Shown: positions 1 through 7,888 of the stretch, one piece after another
Layout of the letters: every line of letters starts with the position of its first letter
Position numbering within the stretch: the stretch's first letter is position 1
NCBI GenBank assembly: GCA_025054695.1
Contig: JANWZI010000028.1
Location: forward strand, 1 to 39,322
DNA from: Myxococcota bacterium
GTDB taxonomy: Bacteria; Myxococcota_A; Polyangia; Polyangiales; JANWZI01
Length of the DNA stretch: 39,322 nt
Reading direction: 5' to 3'
Program-made: the position numbers and the translations under genes
Notes under the pieces: generated by a model
Database searches by the model: none
The model's input: the letters and a program-made list of their open reading frames with translations, nothing else
Told to the model about the DNA's origin: nothing

Positions 1-157
1 CTCCGCGCACCAGGTCGCGCGCCACCCGCTCCGGGACGCGGCCGTACTCGACCAGCCGCGAGACCACGGCCCGGTCCTGCGCGAGGACCCGCACCGGGGC
101 CACGAGCGCGAGTGCCGCGAGCGCCAATCCCCCTCTGCGGTACTTCCACGCACGCAT
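1..157 (-). CDS. 5' end of an exported protein, cut by the window edge
   Basis: Reading leftward from an ATG, the frame stays open to the window edge (52 codons). The product begins MRAWKYRRGG, followed by a hydrophobic stretch (LALAALALVAP) and a probable signal peptidase I site after VLAQ, near residue 27. This is a typical Sec signal peptide, so the protein is probably periplasmic or secreted. The mature part visible (DRAVVSRLVEYGRVPERVARDLV) is too short to assign a family. The gene is divergent from the Cys-rich lipoprotein gene that starts 203 bases away. The gap contains an AT-rich patch (about 214-222) that could be part of a promoter, but I see no convincing -35/-10 pair. Confidence 0.55.
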   Translation of the reverse strand, partial: MRAWKYRRGGLALAALALVAPVRVLAQDRAVVSRLVEYGRVPERVARDLVRG

Positions 158-359
158 GGGTCGACTCTTTCCGGGACGGACGGGTTCCATGGCCGCGAGA
201 TTCAGGCCCAAACGGTTAATACGCCGGCCCCGAGCTGTCCACGTCCGCCCGAACCGCGCTGCGAGCCGGGGCCGCGACCCGTCCGCATCGCGCCCGACCG
301 TCGCAGCCACACGGAGTCGAGACGGCGACTTGAATCGTCGCGACGCACCGTGAGATCAT

Positions 360-2501
360 GTGCAGGTGCGACCGAGCGTTCGACTCACCTTGCTGCTGTT
401 CCTGCTCGGTTGCCTCGGATGTGCAAGCGGCACTGACGTCGGAAGGGATGCCGCCTCGGATGCAAACCTCGACGCCAGGGACGGCGGCTGCGAGACTGAC
501 GAAGACTGCGACGACGGCTACTTCTGCACGGGCGCCGAGCAGTGCGTCGAGGGAGCCTGCAAGCCTTCCGCAGTCCCGTGTCGGCCCGAACTGTGCGACG
601 AGCTCGACGAGCGCTGCCTGGAACCGTGCGGCGGCCCGGACAGCCCCGAGTGCGAGGAAGGGCGCTCGTGTTGCGGCCTCGCTGGATGCCGGAATCTGCG
701 AGCGGACCCGAATCATTGTGGAGCGTGCGGCACGAGCTGCGGGACCACGACCGACCGATGCGTCGACGGGCGATGTCGGTGTGGAGACGGCCCGCCGTGC
801 GGGCCCAACATGCGATGCGAGGCGGGGCGATGCGTCTGCGTCGCGCCCTGGCTCGACTGCAACCGCGATCCGACGGACGGCTGCGAAGTGGACTCACGCG
901 TTGACGGGGAGCATTGCGGAGCGTGCGAACGGCGCTGCGAGCCCGCGGGAATGCGGTGTCGGGAAGGGACGTGTGTGGCCGACACCTGCCCACCCGGCAT
1001 GGACGACTGCGACGGTCGGCCCGAAACGGGGTGCGAAACGTCGCTCGAGACACCCGCGAACTGTGGCGGATGCGGCCTCGCGTGCGTCCTGGCGAACGCG
1101 ACGGCGCGGTGTGTTTCGGGGGAATGTCGGATCGCCGAATGCCGGTCGGGGTTTGGAGATTGCAACGGTCACGACGCCGACGGCTGTGAGACGGATCTGC
1201 GAATCGCGCTACACCACTGCGGCGGATGCGGACGGCCATGCGGGGCCCATGCGGCATGCGTCGAAGGACGCTGCGCGTGCCTCACGCCGTGGCTCGATTG
1301 CGACGGCGATCCGTTGACCGGGTGCGAGGTCGATCCCCGTGTGAATCGCGATCATTGCGGGGTGTGCGGCCGGAGGTGTCCGGCGGGGACGCCCCCCATG
1401 CGATGCGAGGGGGGGACTTGCATCGCCGACACGTGCCCGCCGGGGACGGGAGAGTGCGACGGCCGGTCCGAGACCGTTTGTGAAACGAGCCTGACGACCC
1501 TGTCGAACTGCGGGGGCTGCGGGGTTCGATGCATGCGGGCGAACGCGACGGCGAGTTGCGAGTCGGAGATGTGCACGATTGCGTCGTGCGCGCCCGGTTT
1601 CGGAAACTGCAACGGACTGGACATCGACGGTTGCGAGACCGACCTGCTCGCATCGCGCGACCACTGTGGTCGATGCGGGGGCGCGTGTGGTGCGAACGCG
1701 GTGTGCCTCGACGGCCGATGCGTATGCGTCGCGCCATGGCTGGACTGCGACGCCACGGCGGGGTGCGAGACCCGGGGGGACACGCTGCACCACTGCCGGA
1801 TGTGTGGCAGGCGGTGCGACGACGCGAATCCATGCACGGTCGATGGTTGCAGCGCCTCGGGTTGTACGTACCTGGCCAGTGGCGGCTCGTGCGACGACGG
1901 CAACGCGTGCACCGTGGGCGACGCGTGTGTCGGCGACACGTGCCGTGGAGGAGCCACCCGCTCGTGTGACGACGGCAACCCGTGCACCGACGACTCGTGC
2001 CACCCGGCAACCGGGTGCGTCCACACGCCTCGCTCAAACGGCTCCTCCTGCGACGACGGCAATCCATGCACGATCGGCGAAACGTGCACCGCCGGTGTGT
2101 GCGGGGGCGGCCGCGTCGTGACGTGTGAGCGGGGAATGAGCTGTTTCGGCGGCACCTGTCGGTGCGGGGGACCGAGCGGACCGGTTTGTTCCGGCGGAAC
2201 GTGGTGTTGCTCCGGAGCATGCGTCGACCGGAGCTCGGACGAAGCGCACTGTGGCATGTGCGGCAGAGCGTGCGCGACCGGGCTCACGTGTTGCCGGGGC
2301 ACCTGTGTGGATACGCGGTCGCACCTAAGCCACTGTGGCACGTGTGACAGGGTCTGTGCTGCGCACGAGACCTGCTGCTCGGGCAACTGCGTCGACGTGT
2401 CGACCGACCCGCACCACTGCGGTCGTTGCGGGCAGCGATGCACACGCGTGCCGTCGACCTGTTGTTCGGGCATCTGCTACGAAGGATACGGCTGCCCGTA
2501 G
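360..2501 (+). CDS. Cys-rich repeat lipoprotein
   Basis: Secreted lipoprotein of 713 residues, function unknown. The N-terminus MQVRPSVRLTLLLFLLGCLGC is a signal peptide with two overlapping lipobox candidates (LLGC and CLGC), then a short Asp/Gly linker. The rest is Cys-rich modules. Residues about 30-65 hold a CETDEDCDDGYFC module. A unit of about 147 residues (CVCVAPWLDC...HCGGCG...CVEGR) starts at 831, repeats at 1272, and begins a third, shortened copy at 1719. Four CDDGNPCT-type modules follow, then four CCxGxCVDxxxDxxHCGxCG modules to the C-terminus. Such proteins are common on myxobacterial surfaces and probably form disulfide-braced stalks; that role is inference. GTG is the start; an ATG overlaps it in another frame. 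No membrane anchor is seen at the C-terminus. Transcription converges with argB, 182 bases away. Confidence 0.85.
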   Translation: MQVRPSVRLTLLLFLLGCLGCASGTDVGRDAASDANLDARDGGCETDEDCDDGYFCTGAEQCVEGACKPSAVPCRPELCDELDERCLEPCGGPDSPECEEGRSCCGLAGCRNLRADPNHCGACGTSCGTTTDRCVDGRCRCGDGPPCGPNMRCEAGRCVCVAPWLDCNRDPTDGCEVDSRVDGEHCGACERRCEPAGMRCREGTCVADTCPPGMDDCDGRPETGCETSLETPANCGGCGLACVLANATARCVSGECRIAECRSGFGDCNGHDADGCETDLRIALHHCGGCGRPCGAHAACVEGRCACLTPWLDCDGDPLTGCEVDPRVNRDHCGVCGRRCPAGTPPMRCEGGTCIADTCPPGTGECDGRSETVCETSLTTLSNCGGCGVRCMRANATASCESEMCTIASCAPGFGNCNGLDIDGCETDLLASRDHCGRCGGACGANAVCLDGRCVCVAPWLDCDATAGCETRGDTLHHCRMCGRRCDDANPCTVDGCSASGCTYLASGGSCDDGNACTVGDACVGDTCRGGATRSCDDGNPCTDDSCHPATGCVHTPRSNGSSCDDGNPCTIGETCTAGVCGGGRVVTCERGMSCFGGTCRCGGPSGPVCSGGTWCCSGACVDRSSDEAHCGMCGRACATGLTCCRGTCVDTRSHLSHCGTCDRVCAAHETCCSGNCVDVSTDPHHCGRCGQRCTRVPSTCCSGICYEGYGCP

Positions 2502-2683
2502 CCCCGAGTGCCGGTGACACGGAGAGAAACCGACCGGTCGTGCCGATTGGTCGACGGCAACGACCGAGTCGCGTCGGGCACGTTTCTGCACGGCACGGCC
2601 CGAACGACGGATCCGTCGCCACGCCTCGTGCCGATCGCGTCGCTCGATCGCAGCGAGCCGCTCTCGCCTCCGACGCCTTGGTC

Positions 2684-3580
2684 TCACGAGCCGACCGTCG
2701 CCGTCGCCGGTCCGCGCACGATCTCCGTGCCCACGCCCCGGTCGGTGAACAGCTCGAGCAGCACGGCGTGCTGCAGACGACCGTCGATGACGTGGACCTT
2801 GCCGACACCACCCTCGAGGGCCTCGAGGGCGCAGGCCACCTTGGGAATCATGCCGCCGTCGATCACACCGTCGGCCTGCAATCGTGCCGCGTCGGCCGCC
2901 GACAGCGACGAGAGCACCGATCCGTCGCGTCCCCGGATGCCGGGCGCATCCGTCAGCAGCAGGAGCTTGGCGGCGCCGAGCGCCTCGGCGACCTTGCCGG
3001 CGACCGTGTCGGCGTTGACGTTGAGCGATTCCCCGGCGTCGTCGACGGCGATGGGGGCGACCACGGGGATGAAGCCCGCCTCGACGAGCCGGCGCAGCAA
3101 TTCCGGCCGGACCTCGCGCACGCGCCCGACGCGGCCCGGATCGACCTCGCGTCCGCTTCGCGTGCGCATCCGCTCGATGCGCTCGGCGCGCACAAACCCG
3201 TCGTCGCGGCCCGTCAATCCCACGGCGCGCCCTCCGTGCGCGCACACGAGCGAGACGATCTCCTGATTGAGCGTGCCCCCCAGCACCATCTCCACGACCT
3301 GCATCGTCCGCGCGTCGGTGACGCGCAGGCCGTCGAGCCGCTCGGATCGCACGCCGAGCTGTTCGAGCCGCTCGTCGATCTGCGGGCCGCCGCCGTGCAC
3401 GACGATCGGGTGCAGCCCGATGAGCTTCATGAGCACGACGTCGCGCGCGAAGCTCGCCCGCAGGGCGGGCTCGAGCATGGCATGGCCGCCGTACTTGACG
3501 ACGAAGACCTGACCGTGGAAGCGGCGGATGTACGGCAACGCCTCATGCAGCACGGCGGCCTTCTCGACGAGCTCGCGCAT
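2684..3580 (-). CDS. argB: Acetylglutamate kinase
   Basis: Phosphorylates N-acetyl-L-glutamate with ATP, the second step of arginine biosynthesis, in the cytoplasm. The 298-residue length is normal. Visible family motifs are the N-terminal VVKYGGHAM (glycine-rich phosphate/substrate loop with Lys), VVHGGGPQI, GLTGRDDGF, and NVNADTVAGKVAEAL followed by LLLTDAPG (nucleotide and acetylglutamate binding). The start MRELVEKAAVLHEALPYI was preferred over an upstream in-frame extension that is low-complexity and runs through a hexamer array. This start keeps the N-terminal helix found in arginine-inhibited acetylglutamate kinases, so feedback inhibition by arginine is plausible. No other arg gene is adjacent. 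The gene is divergent from the efflux adaptor gene. Confidence 0.95.
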   Translation of the reverse strand: MRELVEKAAVLHEALPYIRRFHGQVFVVKYGGHAMLEPALRASFARDVVLMKLIGLHPIVVHGGGPQIDERLEQLGVRSERLDGLRVTDARTMQVVEMVLGGTLNQEIVSLVCAHGGRAVGLTGRDDGFVRAERIERMRTRSGREVDPGRVGRVREVRPELLRRLVEAGFIPVVAPIAVDDAGESLNVNADTVAGKVAEALGAAKLLLLTDAPGIRGRDGSVLSSLSAADAARLQADGVIDGGMIPKVACALEALEGGVGKVHVIDGRLQHAVLLELFTDRGVGTEIVRGPATATVGS

Positions 3581-3643
3581 CGCGGGCGCTTGTAGCGCCC
3601 CCGTCCGGACGGTTCCAGGGCGGCGGGGGGCGGGTGCGAGCGC

Positions 3644-3691
3644 CGGACCCGGAGCCGGAGCAGGAGACCGAGACCGAGGCCAAGGTCGAGC
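3644..3691 (+). repeat. Period-6 GA-rich array, site A
   Basis: Eight consecutive imperfect 6-bp units (CGGACC, CGGAGC, CGGAGC, AGGAGA, CCGAGA, CCGAGG, CCAAGG, TCGAGC) in the gap between the divergent argB and efflux-adaptor genes. The phase of six is kept throughout. Purine-rich GAG/GGAG lies on the + strand. It resembles the arrays at 10045, 16510, 20287, 25304 and 30969. Confidence 0.6.
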
Positions 3692-3752
3692 GCACGCGCA
3701 CACGACGGCCTCGTGCTGGCCCGACCCCGCGCGAGCCGGATATAGAGAGGAC

Positions 3753-4997
3753 GTGAACGACGCCGCGATCGGCTCCGGCGCTCACGACGACGGCCGCCTG
3801 AGGATTCCGCCGTTGCGTCGTCGCTCGCGACGCCGAGCCGTCGTCGCCGCGATCGTCGTGCTCGCGGCCTGCGCGACGGCGCTTTGGTGGTGGCGCCGAC
3901 CCGAGCCGCCCGTCGAGCTGTACCGCTCCGAACCCGTCGAACGCCGGACCATCGTGCGGCTCGTCGAGGCCTCGGGTCGCATCGACGTCGCACGCCGACA
4001 CGAGGTGCCCGCGCCCATCGCAGGCCTGCTGCGCGAAGTGCTCGTCGCCGAACGCGCCCGCGTGCATCGGGGACAGGTGCTCGCGCGGCTCGACGTGCAG
4101 TCCGCGGAGTTCGCGGTGCGCGGCGCACAGGCCGGGGTCCAGGCCGCAGCCGGGCACGTGGCCGAGGCGCGGGCAGTGCTCCGGGCCGCCCGCGAGGAGC
4201 TGAGTCGCGTCGAGCGGCTCGCGCAGGCGGGGCAAGCCTCGCAGGCGGAGCTCGGAGCCGCGCGCATGGCCGTCGAGCGCGCGCAGGCGGGGTTGCAGGC
4301 GGCGCTCGCCTCGCAGCGCGTCGCCGCCGAGAACCTGTCGGCGGCGCGGCACGGCGCCGGGCTCGCCCAGATCGTCGCGCCAGCGGACGGGGTGGTGCTC
4401 GCGGCTCCCCGCACGCTCGGCGCGGCCGTCTCCCCCGAGCGCGGCCCGCTGTTCGTCGTGGCCGAGACGCTCGATCCGATGCAGCTCGTCGCACGCGTCG
4501 CCGAGGCCGACATCGGCGTCGTGCAGCCCGGCCAGCACGCGACGTTCACCGTGCCCGCGTATCCCGGCCGCACGTTCGAGGCCGAGGTGCGCGCCGTCTC
4601 CATCGAGCCCGAGCGAACCGACGGCGTCGTGCTGTACGCGGTGACGCTGCACGCGCCCAACGCCGAGGGGTTGCTTCTGCCCGGCATGACGGCGAGCGTG
4701 CGACTCGAGGTGGCGCGCGCCGTCGACGTGCTCGCCGTGCGCGAGGCGGCGCTGCGTTTCGTCCCGGACGACGCGGAGCCCGCGCCGGAGCGCAGCCGGC
4801 TCTTCGTGCACGAGGCCGTCTCGCGGCTGCGCCCGGTGGCCGTGCGCGCGGGGCTCTCGGACGGGGCCTTCACGCAGGTCGATCCGCTCGAGTCCGATGC
4901 CCTTCGAGAGGGGATGCGCGTCGCCGTCGGGCTCCTCGATCCGACCGGTGGGCGCGAAGCTGCGCGCGCGGGCATCCGGCTCGGAGGCACGCGTTGA
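3753..4997 (+). CDS. HlyD/MacA-like periplasmic adaptor (membrane fusion protein)
   Basis: Adaptor subunit that would bridge an inner-membrane ABC exporter to an outer-membrane channel. From GTG the protein has 414 residues: a basic N-terminus, one membrane segment (about residues 29-45, VVAAIVVLAACATALWWW), a biotinyl-lipoyl half domain (VPAPIAGLLREVLV), an Ala/Arg-rich alpha-helical hairpin (about 110-190, with LAQAGQASQAEL at the tip), the second lipoyl half (IVAPADGVVLA), then beta-barrel and membrane-proximal domains. GAGAGG lies just upstream of the GTG, and a TATAGA box at 3741-3746 could also make the message nearly leaderless. The stop overlaps the TTG start of the ATPase gene, so the two are translationally coupled. 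Substrate unknown. Confidence 0.85.
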   Translation: MNDAAIGSGAHDDGRLRIPPLRRRSRRRAVVAAIVVLAACATALWWWRRPEPPVELYRSEPVERRTIVRLVEASGRIDVARRHEVPAPIAGLLREVLVAERARVHRGQVLARLDVQSAEFAVRGAQAGVQAAAGHVAEARAVLRAAREELSRVERLAQAGQASQAELGAARMAVERAQAGLQAALASQRVAAENLSAARHGAGLAQIVAPADGVVLAAPRTLGAAVSPERGPLFVVAETLDPMQLVARVAEADIGVVQPGQHATFTVPAYPGRTFEAEVRAVSIEPERTDGVVLYAVTLHAPNAEGLLLPGMTASVRLEVARAVDVLAVREAALRFVPDDAEPAPERSRLFVHEAVSRLRPVAVRAGLSDGAFTQVDPLESDALREGMRVAVGLLDPTGGREAARAGIRLGGTR

Positions 4998-5725
4998 GAG
5001 AGCCGGCGCCTCGTTCCTATCGGGCACCCTCGACCGCATTGGTCCCCGCCGTCGAGTTGCGCGGACTCGTCAAGACCTACGACGAAGGCGAGCTCTCCGT
5101 GCCGGTGCTTCGCGGTATCGACCTGTGCATCGAACCCGGCGAATTCGTCTCGCTGCGCGGTCCGTCGGGCTCGGGCAAGTCGACGCTTCTGAACATTTTG
5201 GGCTGCCTGGATCGTCCGACGGCGGGACGGTACGTGCTGGGCGGCACGGACGTGAGCGCGCTGACGCGCGAGGAGCAGGCGTGGGTCCGCCTGCACCACA
5301 TCGGGTTCGTGTTCCAGTCGTTTCACCTGTTGCCGGACGCGACGGCCGCGGAGAACGTCGTGCTTCCCCTGTTCTACGCGGGGGTCCGACGCGCCGAGCG
5401 CGAACGGCGCGCGCGCGAGCTACTCGAACGGGTGGGGCTGGCGCATCGCTTCGACCACGTGCCCAGTCGCCTCTCGGGCGGCGAGCGCCAGCGCGTCGCA
5501 ATTGCGCGCGCGCTCGCGTGCCGGCCGCGGCTGCTGCTCGCCGACGAGCCGACCGGAGCGCTCGATTCGCGCACCGGCGCATCCATCCTCGAGCTGCTTC
5601 TCGATCTGCATCGACGAGAACGCCTAACCATCGTGCTCGTGACGCACGATCCCGGCGTCGCGGAGGCCGCTTCGCGCCGCATCTTCATGCGCGACGGTCG
5701 CATCGAGGACGATGCGCGCGCTTGA
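4994..5725 (+). CDS. MacB/LolD-type ABC transporter ATPase
   Basis: ATP-binding subunit (243 residues) of the adaptor-permease exporter. All motifs are present: Walker A GPSGSGKST (residues 56-64), Q-loop VFQSF, signature LSGGERQRVAIARAL, Walker B LLLADEPTGALD and H-loop VTHD. The sequence is of the MacB/LolD/FtsE class that drives mechanotransmission-type permeases. The start is TTG, overlapping the adaptor stop as TTGA, with a good GGAGG six bases upstream. A second TTG at 5039 would trim a poorly conserved leader. The 3' end overlaps the permease ORF by 14 bases, consistent with one operon of adaptor, ATPase and permease. Confidence 0.92.
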   Translation: MREPAPRSYRAPSTALVPAVELRGLVKTYDEGELSVPVLRGIDLCIEPGEFVSLRGPSGSGKSTLLNILGCLDRPTAGRYVLGGTDVSALTREEQAWVRLHHIGFVFQSFHLLPDATAAENVVLPLFYAGVRRAERERRARELLERVGLAHRFDHVPSRLSGGERQRVAIARALACRPRLLLADEPTGALDSRTGASILELLLDLHRRERLTIVLVTHDPGVAEAASRRIFMRDGRIEDDARA

Positions 5726-6926
5726 GGAGATCGCAATGGCAGCACGCGTGCTGCGCCGGCATCCGGGCCGCACGCTGCTCACCGTGCTCGGACTGGCCAT
5801 CGGAGTCGGCGCGTTCATCGCGATGGTGTCGTTCGCCGAGGGCGCCCGTCGCTCGGTCGTGCGCCAGTTCGAAACGCTCGGAACCAATCTGCTGCGCGTG
5901 CGACCCGGCTCGAGGGCGCGTGCCGAGGGCGTCCGCCCGGCGATGCCGCTGTCGGACGCGGACGTTCGACTGCTGCGCCGGGAGGCGACGACGCTCGCGC
6001 TCGTCGTACCCGTCGCGCGGCGCACGCTCGCCGTGACGACCGAGGCCGGTCGCGTGCACCGGACACGCGTCGACGGGACCGAGCCCGACTACGCGCGCAT
6101 CGCAGGGCTGCGCTTCGCGGCCGGCGGCATGTTCGACGCGACCGATCTGGGCACCTCGAACCGGGTCTGCGTGCTCGGCGTCACCGTGGCACGCGCGCTC
6201 TTCGGTGAGCGCGACCCGCTCGGCGAGCGCGTGCGGATCGGTCCGGCGCTACCGGCTCGCGTCGTCGGCGTCGTCGCCGCGCAGGGGCGGACGACGACCG
6301 GCAGCGATCTCGACGATTTCGTCCTCGTGCCGCGCACGACCTTCGCGCTGTTCCTCGGAGCCACCGAGGGTTACTCGTCGCTGGAGGTGCGGCCTCGTTC
6401 CGCGGCACTCTTCGAGGCCGCCCGGCACGAGCTGACGACGCTGCTGCGTCGGTCGCACGGACTGGGTCCCGCCGAGCCGGACGACTTCACCCTCTGGTCG
6501 CCCGAGGACACGATCCGCGCCGCCGAGGAAACCTCGCGCATCCTGGGCGCGCTGCTCGCCGCCATCGCGGCCATCTCGCTGCTCGTGGGCGGCATCGGCA
6601 TCATGAACATCCAGCTCGTCTCGGTCTCCGAGCGCACCCACGAGATCGGCATCCGCGCGGCCATCGGAGGCTCGCCGGCGCAGATCCTGCGGCAGTTCCT
6701 CGCCGAGGCGCTCCTGCTCGCGCTGGTCGGAGCGACGGCGGGCGTGCTGCTTGGAGTCGGCAGCTCGTGGATCGTCGCCCACGCGATGCAGTGGCCTCCG
6801 AGCGTGTCGTGGCGCGTCGTTGCGCTCTCGGCCGGATTCGGCACCGTCGTGGGCGTGCTGTTCGGTTACGTGCCGGCTCGCCGCGCAGCCCGGCTCGATC
6901 CGATCGTCGCGCTCCGACGGGAGTGA
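5712..6926 (+). CDS. MacB/FtsX-type ABC transporter permease
   Basis: Inner-membrane permease (404 residues) with the MacB plan: TM1 near residues 20-42 (LLTVLGLAIGVGAFIAMVSF), a large MacB periplasmic core domain (about 45-270), then three C-terminal TM segments beginning ILGALLAAIAAISLLVGGIGIMN and ending GYVPARRAARLDPIVALRRE, the usual FtsX tail. The first ATG overlaps the ATPase gene by 14 bases and fits the family N-terminus (xxLEExxMAxRxLRRxxxR). A second ATG at 5736 has a better ribosome binding site (GAGGAGA). The ATPase is a separate polypeptide, unlike E. coli MacB where the two are fused. Confidence 0.9.
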   Translation: MRALEEIAMAARVLRRHPGRTLLTVLGLAIGVGAFIAMVSFAEGARRSVVRQFETLGTNLLRVRPGSRARAEGVRPAMPLSDADVRLLRREATTLALVVPVARRTLAVTTEAGRVHRTRVDGTEPDYARIAGLRFAAGGMFDATDLGTSNRVCVLGVTVARALFGERDPLGERVRIGPALPARVVGVVAAQGRTTTGSDLDDFVLVPRTTFALFLGATEGYSSLEVRPRSAALFEAARHELTTLLRRSHGLGPAEPDDFTLWSPEDTIRAAEETSRILGALLAAIAAISLLVGGIGIMNIQLVSVSERTHEIGIRAAIGGSPAQILRQFLAEALLLALVGATAGVLLGVGSSWIVAHAMQWPPSVSWRVVALSAGFGTVVGVLFGYVPARRAARLDPIVALRRE

Positions 6927-7008
6927 TTCCGCGGCGGGCTCGCGCGCGTGCAGCACGGCGTCGCCTCGAGCCGCGGTCCGGCGCGTCGTCCGTCCATCGC
7001 GGGGCCCG

Positions 7009-7758
7009 CTAACGCTTGCGGAGCGCCTCGAGCTCGGCGCGAAGCCGCTCGAGCTGCGCCTCGGCTGCGGCTGCCCGCTCGGCTTCCTGCCGGGCCCGCT
7101 CGGCTTCCGCGTCGCGTTCGGCGCTGACCTGCGCCACGAGCTCGCCTAGTTTCTCCACCCACTCGCGCGCCGTCAGCAGCTGTGCGTTGGCGTGGTAGAA
7201 GCGCAGCCGGCCGTCCTCGACGGCGAGCTCGAGGTCGAGCACCGCGCTCGGGTAACGCCCTTGCTGCGGCACGATTGGCTCGTAGGCGCGCGCGCCAGGA
7301 GCCGGAAGCCGGTAACCGTGCACGCGCTGCCGTGCGCGGTCGTAGATGAAATATTCGCGGATACCGAGGCGCGCATAGCGGATGACGTTGGTCTCGGCGT
7401 CTTTCTTGCGGTCGCCGCCGCAGTGCACCTCCATGACCCAGTCGAGCCCCTTGCCCTCGGCGCTGACGACCCACCGGGTGCGATTGCGAACCTCGACGTC
7501 GCGCACGGCGAGCACGTCGGGCGCGAAACGCGGCTCGGCGGGGTAGTAAACCGTCAGCTCGGCGGCGACGTACACGCGCTCGCCCCGCCGCGCGAACCAG
7601 GCGCGCAGCGTCTCGCGCACTTCGTTCTTGGCCTCGTAGTGCTCGTCCCCCTCCGGAGGCGACATCTCGGCGTCCGTGATCGCCAGCGGGAGCTCCGCAA
7701 GCACACGTTCCCGCTCCGCTTCGCTCATCGCGTCCCACTCCTGCTGGCTCGGGGCCAT
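7009..7758 (-). CDS. Uma2 family (DUF820) nuclease-fold protein
   Basis: Protein of about 249 residues with a PD-(D/E)xK-like Uma2 domain. Visible are the conserved FAPDVLAV (Asp), then VMEVHCGGDRKKD (Glu and Lys), then YARLGIREYFIYD, the usual order in the family. The last 60 residues are an Ala/Glu/Arg heptad-like coiled coil (AERDAEAERARQEAERAAAAEAQLERLRAELEAL). Uma2 proteins are abundant in cyanobacteria and myxobacteria; no cellular role is established and nuclease activity is inferred from fold. ATG at 7758 is preferred; GTG at 7809 would add 17 residues. It lies on the opposite strand between the exporter operon and the TolC-like gene, with no partner of its own. Confidence 0.8.
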   Translation of the reverse strand: MAPSQQEWDAMSEAERERVLAELPLAITDAEMSPPEGDEHYEAKNEVRETLRAWFARRGERVYVAAELTVYYPAEPRFAPDVLAVRDVEVRNRTRWVVSAEGKGLDWVMEVHCGGDRKKDAETNVIRYARLGIREYFIYDRARQRVHGYRLPAPGARAYEPIVPQQGRYPSAVLDLELAVEDGRLRFYHANAQLLTAREWVEKLGELVAQVSAERDAEAERARQEAERAAAAEAQLERLRAELEALRKR

Positions 7759-7855
7759 CGGGAAACCGCTTGCGCCACCGGAGCGCGCGGGCTGCGGATC
7801 GAGCGTCACGGCACTCGCGACGGATCATGCCATGCGCGGCGCGCCGTGGACAGCG

Positions 7856-7871
7856 AACGAGAACGCTCGTT
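7856..7871. repeat. Short inverted repeat before the TolC-like gene
   Basis: AACGAG-AACG-CTCGTT, a perfect 6-bp inverted repeat with a 4-base centre, next to the putative extended -10 of the TolC-like gene. It could be an operator or a small hairpin. The role is not shown by sequence. Confidence 0.3.
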
Positions 7872-7879
7872 GGTAGGCT
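7871..7879 (+). promoter_or_regulatory. Putative extended -10 of the TolC-like gene
   Basis: TGGTAGGCT fits the extended -10 form TGnTAnnnT and ends 10 bases before the ATG, so transcription would begin about 3 bases upstream of the start codon. The same TGGTAG box sits at the same distance before the PilZ gene and the FG-GAP gene. No clear -35 is visible. Confidence 0.35.
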
Positions 7880-7888
7880 CCCGGCCCC

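Noticed and set aside
385..1257. Long antisense ORFs opposite the Cys-rich genes
   Set aside because: Typical shadow ORFs in GC-rich DNA; Arg/Ser/Pro-rich, no family signature.
2502..2683. Intrinsic terminator between the Cys-rich gene and argB
   Set aside because: Only a weak GCTCG/CGAGC pairing near 2640-2660 with no T-tract was found.
7009..7758. Transposase or mobile-element origin of the Uma2 gene
   Set aside because: No inverted terminal repeats, target duplications or transposase motifs are visible; composition matches the surroundings.
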